Shown piece by piece: positions 6,524-11,393 of a DNA stretch of 11,393 bases (positions within the stretch are counted from its first letter, which is position 1; every line of letters begins with the position of its first letter). This stretch comes from an uncultured Actinomyces sp. (GTDB lineage Bacteria; Actinomycetota; Actinomycetes; Actinomycetales; Actinomycetaceae), in contig CALHID010000341.1 in NCBI GenBank assembly GCA_938030835.1, positions 1 through 11,393 on the forward strand. Direction: 5' to 3'. The notes beneath the pieces are model-generated. The model was not told the DNA's origin and made no database searches. It saw only the letters and a program-made list of their open reading frames with translations. The translations under genes were made by a program, and so were the position numbers.

Positions 6524-7822
6524 GTGAGACGTGAGACAAAGCGCCGCGGTATTCGCGCAATCAGCGTGACCGCGCTATTTGCATCACTCGCTGCAGCAAC
6601 TCCCGGTATCGCTCTTGCAGCTCCCAGTGACGAAGAGATAGCACGAGCCCGCGAAGCCGAAAACGCGGCAAAGATGTCGGTCGCTCAGATCGAAGTAGAA
6701 CTTGCAAGCGTGAAAAGTGAAGCTGAAGTCGCACTTCAGAAGGCCATGAGTGCTGCGGAAGAACTGAATGGTGCTCGTTACTCGCTTGAACAGGCGACCC
6801 AGACCGCGCGTCAAGCGCAGGCGGATGCTGATAAAGCGAAGGCTGATTACGAGGCAGGCAAGCAAGAGATCGCCTCGATCGCACAGACGGCATACCGCGA
6901 TGGCGGTTCATCCCTTGACTCCATCGCCCCCTACCTTTCCGCCGACGGACTGCGCACGGTCGAAACCAAGCAGGCCACGCTCAACTCCTTCTCGGCTTCG
7001 GCAAACGTCAAAATGCAAAAGGTTGCCGCGCTTGAGCAGGTTGCGAACGTCATGAACGACGCTGCGATCCAGGCGCAGGCCAAGCAAGCAGAAGCAACCG
7101 CACAGGTTGAAGCTCGTTCCGCTGCGGCCCAGAGCGCTGCCAACAATGCAAGCAACGCGCAGGCCATGACTGCTGCTCGCCGTGATGCTCTGGTTGCTGA
7201 GCTTGCGCGTAAGCAGAACACAACTGTTGAGCTGATCAATCAGCGCGAGGCCGAGCTTGAGGCGCAGCGTCAGGCAGCAGCTGCGGAAGCTGCACGCCAG
7301 GCTGCCGCAGCAGAGGCCGCACGTCAGCAGGCAGCTGCCGAAGCCGCACGTCGCGCACGTGAACAGCAGAACTCGTACACGCCAGCTCCTGCTCCCGCAG
7401 CCAGCTATGATGACGATGATGACGACACTCCGTCGTGGGGTGGCGGTGGCGGCGGTAATTCTGATGCCGCTGCAGGTGCCATCGCTTGGGCGAAGAGCAA
7501 GCTCGGCGCACAATACGTGTGGGCGGGCGAAGGCCCCGGCTATGACTGCTCCGGTTTGGTGACCATGGCCTACCGTTCGCAGGGTATTTACCTGACTCAC
7601 TGGTCGCAGGCACAGTACTCGGAAGGCACTCGCGTGCCGGTGAGCCAAGCTCAACCCGGCGATCTGATTTTCTGGAACTGGGACGGTGGCAATATCGACC
7701 ACGTTGCGATCTACTTGGGCAACAACCAGATCATCGAGGCACCGACCTTTGGTGTTCCGGTTCGAATCACCTCGATCTACGGATGGAGCGCGGTTCTGCC
7801 CTACGCAGTGCGCGTGGTGTGA
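6524..7822 (+). CDS. Secreted NlpC/P60 peptidoglycan endopeptidase (RipA-like)
   Basis: A secreted cell-wall hydrolase of 432 residues expected to cut stem peptides of peptidoglycan during growth or daughter-cell separation. Residues 1-32 are a Sec signal peptide (basic RRETKRR, hydrophobic core, ALA before AP). Residues 35-282 are Ala/Glu/Gln/Lys-rich coiled coil, as in proteins regulated by FtsEX-type partners. Residues 284-315 are a Pro/Ala, Asp-run (six Asp) and Gly-run linker. Residues 316-432 are the NlpC/P60 domain, with Cys342 in DCSG, His393 in DHVAIYLG and Glu405 in IIEAP. The Cys-His-Glu set and the 12-residue His-Glu spacing match the RipA type. The start is GTG with AGGTGG (6514-6519) 4 bases upstream. 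It is transcribed alone, with a terminator after it, and diverges from the hydrolase. No SH3 or LysM wall-binding module is present. Confidence 0.92.
   Translation: MRRETKRRGIRAISVTALFASLAAATPGIALAAPSDEEIARAREAENAAKMSVAQIEVELASVKSEAEVALQKAMSAAEELNGARYSLEQATQTARQAQADADKAKADYEAGKQEIASIAQTAYRDGGSSLDSIAPYLSADGLRTVETKQATLNSFSASANVKMQKVAALEQVANVMNDAAIQAQAKQAEATAQVEARSAAAQSAANNASNAQAMTAARRDALVAELARKQNTTVELINQREAELEAQRQAAAAEAARQAAAAEAARQQAAAEAARRAREQQNSYTPAPAPAASYDDDDDDTPSWGGGGGGNSDAAAGAIAWAKSKLGAQYVWAGEGPGYDCSGLVTMAYRSQGIYLTHWSQAQYSEGTRVPVSQAQPGDLIFWNWDGGNIDHVAIYLGNNQIIEAPTFGVPVRITSIYGWSAVLPYAVRVV
7268..7354 (+). repeat. Three 27-bp repeats in the coiled coil
   Basis: Three successive units encode RQAAAAEAA-like nonapeptides (residues 249-277 of the NlpC/P60 protein). 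The DNA copies differ at several third positions, so the repeat is old or kept at protein level. It extends the helical stalk before the linker. Confidence 0.7.
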
Positions 7823-7886
7823 TGATGCCGGACAGTGATACAAAGCGCTCATCAGTCGAGCACTTCATTCACTGAATTATTCTTGT

Positions 7887-7925
7887 AGGCCCGGGCGTTT
7901 GGGGAAGATGCCCGGGCCTCGTTTT
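7887..7925 (+). terminator. Intrinsic terminator after the NlpC/P60 gene
   Basis: AGGCCCGGGC (7887-7896) pairs perfectly with GCCCGGGCCT (7910-7919) around a 13-base loop, followed by CGTTTTA. It is 64 bases after the stop codon and isolates the hydrolase from the ABC operon. Confidence 0.9.
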
Positions 7926-7946
7926 ATCTGCCTTTGCCGAGTTGTT

Positions 7947-8035
7947 CTCAGCCGAAGAGCTGAGATGTTTATGTTGAAGGCGGTATATCCGTTTGTGAGT
8001 TGGCTCAACTTAGGGCAAAAAAGAAATAAGTGCCC
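7947..8035 (+). promoter_or_regulatory. Inverted repeats in the leader of the ABC transporter operon
   Basis: Three short perfect inverted repeats precede the operon: CTCAGC-N6-GCTGAG (7947-7964), AGTTG-GCT-CAACT (7998-8010) and GGGCA-N13-TGCCC (8013-8035). No convincing -35/-10 pair is seen. Any of these could be an operator or leader hairpin, for example for osmotic control, but none matches a site I know. Confidence 0.3.
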
Positions 8036-8102
8036 GTGAATGGTCGTTTTCTTTGGTGACGCCACAAATTGGCAACGAAGCACAAGCGTTTCGTCATTGC
8101 AA

Positions 8103-8109
8103 AGAGGAA
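8103..8109 (+). promoter_or_regulatory. Ribosome binding site deciding the ATPase start
   Basis: AGAGGAA lies 4 bases before ATG at 8114. The earlier in-frame ATG at 8069 has no such site and would add 15 residues foreign to the family. Confidence 0.7.
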
Positions 8110-8113
8110 TGCC

Positions 8114-8938
8114 ATGATCACCTTCGACCACGTGTCGAAAACATATTCACCCGATACGAAAGCGGTTGAGGATTTTTCTTTAACGATTGCCCCGCACACA
8201 ACGACGGTGTTCCTGGGGACCTCAGGCTGCGGTAAGACGACACTCATGCGGATGGTGAACCGTATGGTCACGCCAACATCCGGAACTGTTACAGTCCGTG
8301 GCCGCGATGTCGCGCAAGAGGATCCTGTCGCACTTCGCCGCTCCATCGGCTATGTCCTTCAAGACGGGGGCCTCTTCCCGCATCGAACAATCGTTGACAA
8401 TATTGCAACCGTTCCAGTTCTTGAAGGGGTCTCAAAGGCACGCGCGCGAGCCGATGCGCTCAAACTTATGGAACTCGTCGGCCTCGACCCCTCAATGGCA
8501 AAGCGCTATCCCGCACAGCTTTCTGGCGGCCAGCGCCAACGCGTCGGCGTCGCACGAGCGCTGGCAAACCGTGCCGACATCCTTCTGATGGATGAACCCT
8601 TCGGAGCCCTCGACCCTCTGGTCCGCGCTGACCTCCAGCGCCAACTCCGCCGCATTCAGAAGTCCTTGGGCACCACGATCCTTTTCGTCACCCACGACAT
8701 TGACGAGGCCATCTTGCTGGGTGACCGCATTGTCCTCCTTCGCGAGGGAGCGCAGATTGCCCAAGAAGGCACTCCGCGCGATCTTCTCCTGAACCCGGCC
8801 AATGACTTTGTTCGCGAGTTCCTTGGAACCTCCGCAATCAGCGAGCGTGAACGTATTTTGGAGGGCGAACCTGACGGATCTCAAGCGGGCAAACCCGTTA
8901 CAGCCTCGGCAAACGACGCACAAGGGGAGCGGGCGTGA
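8114..8938 (+). CDS. opuCA: Osmoprotectant/quaternary amine ABC transporter, ATPase
   Basis: The ATP-hydrolysing subunit of an OpuC/ProU-type importer for glycine betaine, carnitine, choline or similar solutes, at the inner face of the membrane. It has 274 residues: Walker A GTSGCGKT at 35-42, Q-loop Gln83 in VLQDGGLFPH (a QAT-family trait), signature LSGGQ at 136-140, Walker B ILLMDEP at 156-162 with Glu161, and switch His194 in THD. The tail after about 242 is short, charged and without the CBS pair that senses ionic strength or c-di-AMP in Bacillus OpuCA and OpuA-type ATPases. Regulation through that domain is therefore absent. It is the first gene of a four-gene operon and its TGA overlaps the GTG of the next gene. 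The exact substrate cannot be told. Confidence 0.9.
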   Translation: MITFDHVSKTYSPDTKAVEDFSLTIAPHTTTVFLGTSGCGKTTLMRMVNRMVTPTSGTVTVRGRDVAQEDPVALRRSIGYVLQDGGLFPHRTIVDNIATVPVLEGVSKARARADALKLMELVGLDPSMAKRYPAQLSGGQRQRVGVARALANRADILLMDEPFGALDPLVRADLQRQLRRIQKSLGTTILFVTHDIDEAILLGDRIVLLREGAQIAQEGTPRDLLLNPANDFVREFLGTSAISERERILEGEPDGSQAGKPVTASANDAQGERA

Positions 8939-9570
8939 ATTGGCTCTCCGGTTCCTGGGCACTCATCGGTGAGCTCACCCTCACCCATCTCACCATCGCA
9001 GTGCCCGCGATTATTGCTTCGGTGCTGATTGCAGTTCCCATAGGGGCGTGGGCGCAGCGTTCAAAAGGCGTCGGGGGTGTAGTTCTCTCTTTCCTGACAG
9101 TTCTCTACGCGGTACCTTCGTTGCCACTCCTGATTGTCATTCCTGTTCTGTCAGGGGTTGCTCTTCGCTCGCGGGTCAACATGGTTGTTGTGCTAACGAT
9201 TTACGGAATTGCTGTGCTGATCCGTCAGTGCGCCGAGGCCTTCGCCGCTGTTCCTGTCGACGTCCTCGAGTCCGCCGATGCGCTGGGAATGTCGCCTCTC
9301 CGCCGATTCTGCACGGTTGAGCTTCCATTGGCTGTTCCCGTGATCGTTTCTGGGACACGAGTGGTCATTACCTCGACGGTTTCTTTGGTAACGATTGGTG
9401 CGTTTATTGGCGTGCGCTCGCTGGGAACGCTGTTTACCGATGGCTTCCAGCGCGGTCTGACCGTTGAAGTCTTGGCTGGGCTGGTGATGACGATTGCCTT
9501 GGCTCTGCTTTTGGACGCGCTTGCAGTGGGCGTAGGTGCGCTAATGACACCGTGGAGGCAAAGGAAATGA
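8935..9570 (+). CDS. opuCB: Osmoprotectant ABC transporter, permease 1
   Basis: An integral membrane subunit of 211 residues with five to six hydrophobic segments, the normal size for OpuCB/YehW-type permeases of the binding-protein-dependent transport group. The coupling (EAA) loop is seen at about 112-134, ESADALGMSPLRRFCTVELP, which docks on the ATPase. The AVPSLPLL motif at 59-66 is typical of the family. The start is GTG, overlapping the ATPase stop (GTGA), so translation is probably coupled. A second, related permease follows, so the channel is a heterodimer. Assignment of OpuCB versus OpuCD to each permease is arbitrary. Confidence 0.88.
   Translation: MNWLSGSWALIGELTLTHLTIAVPAIIASVLIAVPIGAWAQRSKGVGGVVLSFLTVLYAVPSLPLLIVIPVLSGVALRSRVNMVVVLTIYGIAVLIRQCAEAFAAVPVDVLESADALGMSPLRRFCTVELPLAVPVIVSGTRVVITSTVSLVTIGAFIGVRSLGTLFTDGFQRGLTVEVLAGLVMTIALALLLDALAVGVGALMTPWRQRK
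9554..9558 (+). promoter_or_regulatory. Ribosome binding site deciding the second permease start
   Basis: GGAGG lies 8 bases before ATG at 9567, inside the end of the first permease gene. An in-frame GTG at 9552 would place this site within the coding sequence. Confidence 0.75.
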
Positions 9571-10238
9571 ACCTCCTATTTGAAGCCTTTCAATGGTTGG
9601 CGGACGGACACAATTGGCTAGGACCGTCCGGGATTCTCGAACGAGTGGGGCAGCACATCGTCTTCGTTGCAGCTGTTGTTTCTGTTTCGACACTCATCGC
9701 ATTGCCAATCGGACTGTATATCGGGCACACCGGCCGTTGGAAAAACCTCGTCATGATTGGGACCGGTGCCGCGCGTGCGGTGCCTACTCTTGGCCTTCTC
9801 ACCCTGGTTGGTTTGTGGCTTGGAATCGGTTGGCAAGCCCCCTTGATTGCTCTGGTTGCACTTGCAATCCCGCCGATTATCGCAGGTGCATATTCCGGTA
9901 TGATCTCTTCTCAAGGATCATCCGATGCGGCGCGAGCGATTGGTCTGACTGAAGGTCAGATCCTCACGCAGCTAGAGATCCCAGCCGGCGCACCACTGAT
10001 TCTTGCGGGTGTGCGCTCAGCGGTACTCCAGGTGATCGCAACGGCCACACTGGCTGCATACACGGCGGATCTTGGCTTGGGACGTTTCCTCTACACGGGG
10101 CTGAAGACGCGCGATTATGGACAGATGATCGGAGGCGCGATCGTTGTTGTTGCGCTGGCACTCATTACCGACGCCATACTTGCAGGGCTCACGCGTCTTC
10201 TGCGTTCCAAAACCCATTCGGATTCACAAGCTACATAA
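9567..10238 (+). CDS. opuCD: Osmoprotectant ABC transporter, permease 2
   Basis: The second channel-forming subunit has 223 residues and about six hydrophobic segments. The EAA loop lies at about 118-141 (SDAARAIGLTEGQILTQLEI), and the ARAVPTLGLLTL stretch at 69-80 corresponds to AVPSLPLL of the partner. The later stretch with AAYTADLGLGRFLYTGL (163-179) is typical of OpuCD/YehY permeases. The ATG overlaps the stop of the first permease (ATGA), indicating translational coupling. The C-terminus is short and polar. The lipoprotein gene starts 60 bases later with its own strong ribosome site. Confidence 0.9.
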   Translation: MNLLFEAFQWLADGHNWLGPSGILERVGQHIVFVAAVVSVSTLIALPIGLYIGHTGRWKNLVMIGTGAARAVPTLGLLTLVGLWLGIGWQAPLIALVALAIPPIIAGAYSGMISSQGSSDAARAIGLTEGQILTQLEIPAGAPLILAGVRSAVLQVIATATLAAYTADLGLGRFLYTGLKTRDYGQMIGGAIVVVALALITDAILAGLTRLLRSKTHSDSQAT

Positions 10239-10298
10239 CTTCATCACATACGTTCGCAAGCTTTTCTACACTCAGTCGACAAAACCAAAGGAGAGATA

Positions 10299-11216
10299 AT
10301 GAAACGCTCTGTTCTCGCCGCCGCGGTAGCAGCATTCACTGCCGTTGCACTCACCGCATGCAGCACAGGAAAGTCCCTGGAAGGTGGCGAACAAGCGAAG
10401 GAAAGTGCGGCCTCGTCAAAGATCGTGGTTGGCTCCCAAGACTACTACTCGAATGAAATCCTGGCCGAGGTCTATGCCCAGGCGCTCGAAGGATCAGGTT
10501 TCACGGTCGAGCGTCAGCTGCGCATCGGTCAGCGCGAGGTCTACATGCCCGAGTTGGAATCCGGTTCGATCGATGTTTTCCCGGAGTACACGGGCAACTT
10601 GCTCCAGTACTTCGATAAAGACGCGAGTGCTCGTACGGATGCTGAGGTTTACCAGGCGCTGGGCGGAGCGCTGCCCAAGGGATTGCGCGTATTGGACGAA
10701 GCCCCCGCAACCGACCAAGACTCTTATGTTGTCACCACTGCTTTCGCTTCCGAGCACTCTCTCAGTTCAATTGGTGACCTGGCGAACGCTGGACAGATCA
10801 CTCTTGGCGGCAATTCTGAGCTTGCGACGCGTCCGTATGGGCCGAAGGGACTGGAATCGGAATACGGTGTGAAGGTCGGTTTCACGCCGATCGAAGACTC
10901 GGGCGGCCCGCTGACGGTAAAGGCGTTGAACGATGGCTCGATTCAGCTAGCGAACATCTACTCTTCCGACCCCGTTCTTGCAGACGGAAGTCTGACGGTC
11001 CTCAAGGATCCGAAGGGCCTCTTCTTGGCATCGCACGTTGTGCCAGTTGTTTCCACGAAGATTAACCAGGATGCAGCCGCTGTGATCAACAAGGTCAGTG
11101 CAGCTATGGACGCCAAGGACTTGATTGAGATGAACCGCCAGTCAACTGTCGAGGCTCAGTCTGCCTCCACGATCGCGTCGAAGTGGCTTGAATCGAAGGG
11201 CTTGCCGCACAAGTAA
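10299..11216 (+). CDS. opuCC: Osmoprotectant ABC transporter, substrate-binding lipoprotein
   Basis: An extracellular solute-binding lipoprotein of 305 residues (OpuAC/OsmF family, type II periplasmic fold) that delivers quaternary amines to the permeases. The signal peptide ends in the lipobox LTAC with Cys21 as the lipidated residue, followed by a Ser/Gly/Glu-rich tether to about 40. The mature domain starts at KIVVGSQDYYSNEIL (41-55), and the family landmark DVFPEYTGNLLQYF is at 92-105. Tyr49, Tyr50 and Tyr97 are candidates for the aromatic cage around the cationic head group, but this assignment needs a structure. AAGGAGA (10288-10294) lies 4 bases before ATG, stronger than those of the upstream genes, which fits higher expression of the binding protein. 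No clear intrinsic terminator with a T-tract follows. Confidence 0.92.
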   Translation: MKRSVLAAAVAAFTAVALTACSTGKSLEGGEQAKESAASSKIVVGSQDYYSNEILAEVYAQALEGSGFTVERQLRIGQREVYMPELESGSIDVFPEYTGNLLQYFDKDASARTDAEVYQALGGALPKGLRVLDEAPATDQDSYVVTTAFASEHSLSSIGDLANAGQITLGGNSELATRPYGPKGLESEYGVKVGFTPIEDSGGPLTVKALNDGSIQLANIYSSDPVLADGSLTVLKDPKGLFLASHVVPVVSTKINQDAAAVINKVSAAMDAKDLIEMNRQSTVEAQSASTIASKWLESKGLPHK

Positions 11217-11261
11217 ATGGCTTGATGTGCAAGTGAAGCGCTCGCTTGTACAAGTGAAGCG
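11211..11261 (+). repeat. Direct repeats after the binding-protein gene
   Basis: CAAGTGAAGCG occurs at 11230-11240 and 11251-11261, and a diverged copy CAAGTAAATGG (11211-11221) includes the stop codon of the lipoprotein gene. The following GGGCACTTCGCGCTTGC is partly complementary to the repeats, so folded RNA is possible, but no T-run follows. Confidence 0.5.
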
Positions 11262-11336
11262 GGCACTTCGCGCTTGCTGTGGTTGTTCGGGTTGCGCTTG
11301 TGTGGTGTCAGGTGCCGCCAGCTCATCCCTAAATGT

Positions 11337-11378
11337 CACACGAAGTTGGCATGGCTCTCATCTAATTGCACACGAAGT
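11337..11378 (-). repeat. Repeated CACACGAAGT sites, possible IS end
   Basis: CACACGAAGT occurs at 11337-11346 and 11369-11378. On the minus strand the two copies extend to ACTTCGTGTG followed by (A)CATTTAG or CAATTAG and then ATGAG, so the similarity covers about 25 bases with a 32-base period. Multiple repeats of this size near the tips are typical of IS21-family ends. No transposase is in the window and no tip can be fixed. Confidence 0.4.
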
Positions 11379-11393
11379 CGGTGAATGTCATGC

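Noticed and set aside
7267..7354. CRISPR-like or intergenic tandem repeat
   Set aside because: The repeats are in frame within the coiled coil, without spacers, and encode Ala/Glu/Arg nonapeptides.
6908..7852. A 314-codon open frame on the minus strand across the NlpC/P60 gene
   Set aside because: It is a shadow of the Ala-rich coding strand; the product is Cys/Arg/Ser-rich without domains, whereas the sense frame has signal peptide and catalytic residues.
8069..8113. ATG at 8069 as start of the ATPase
   Set aside because: No ribosome site, and the 15 extra residues precede the normal family N-terminus (MITFDHVSKTY), which has its own good site.
9552..9566. GTG at 9552 as start of the second permease
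   Set aside because: It would put the clear GGAGG site inside the coding sequence; ATG at 9567 has ideal spacing and an ATGA overlap with the previous stop.

Overview
The window looks like chromosomal DNA from a high-GC Gram-positive bacterium of the Actinomycetota, probably near Actinomycetaceae. This rests on codon use, a pyruvate phosphate dikinase end, a RipA-like NlpC/P60 hydrolase and several GTG starts with clear Shine-Dalgarno sites. The family assignment is a guess from style, not a database result. No rRNA, tRNA or CRISPR array is visible.

Layout. (1) Positions 1-321 are the C-terminal end of pyruvate phosphate dikinase, followed by a strong TTCG-loop hairpin. (2) A convergent minus-strand gene encodes a four-helix membrane protein of unknown function with a Pro/Tyr-rich tail. 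Behind it is an AT-richer non-coding stretch of about 460 bases that holds twin palindromes and a candidate promoter. (3) A glycerophosphodiester phosphodiesterase and a 12-helix MFS transporter form a two-gene unit that ends in an 18-bp-stem terminator. (4) An uncharacterised 415-residue protein has a possibly decayed nuclease-like N-terminal fold, a long acidic linker and a RAMA/DUF4357-like C-terminal domain. It meets a minus-strand alpha/beta hydrolase tail to tail with a 4-base overlap. (5) A secreted coiled-coil NlpC/P60 peptidoglycan hydrolase has its own terminator. (6) A complete four-gene ABC importer of the OpuC/ProU (quaternary amine, osmoprotectant) type follows in the order ATPase, permease, permease, lipoprotein. 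The coding regions of the first three genes overlap. (7) The last 180 bases hold two sets of short direct repeats. The rightmost set resembles the repeated ends of an IS21-like element, but the window stops there.

The two metabolic units could be linked. Glycerophosphodiesterase action on glycerophosphocholine would release choline and glycerol 3-phosphate, and the OpuC-type importer takes up choline-like or betaine-like solutes. This is inference from function, since the two units are 6 kb apart and separately transcribed. The least understood parts are the 415-residue protein, the membrane protein with its upstream palindromes, and the right-end repeats.
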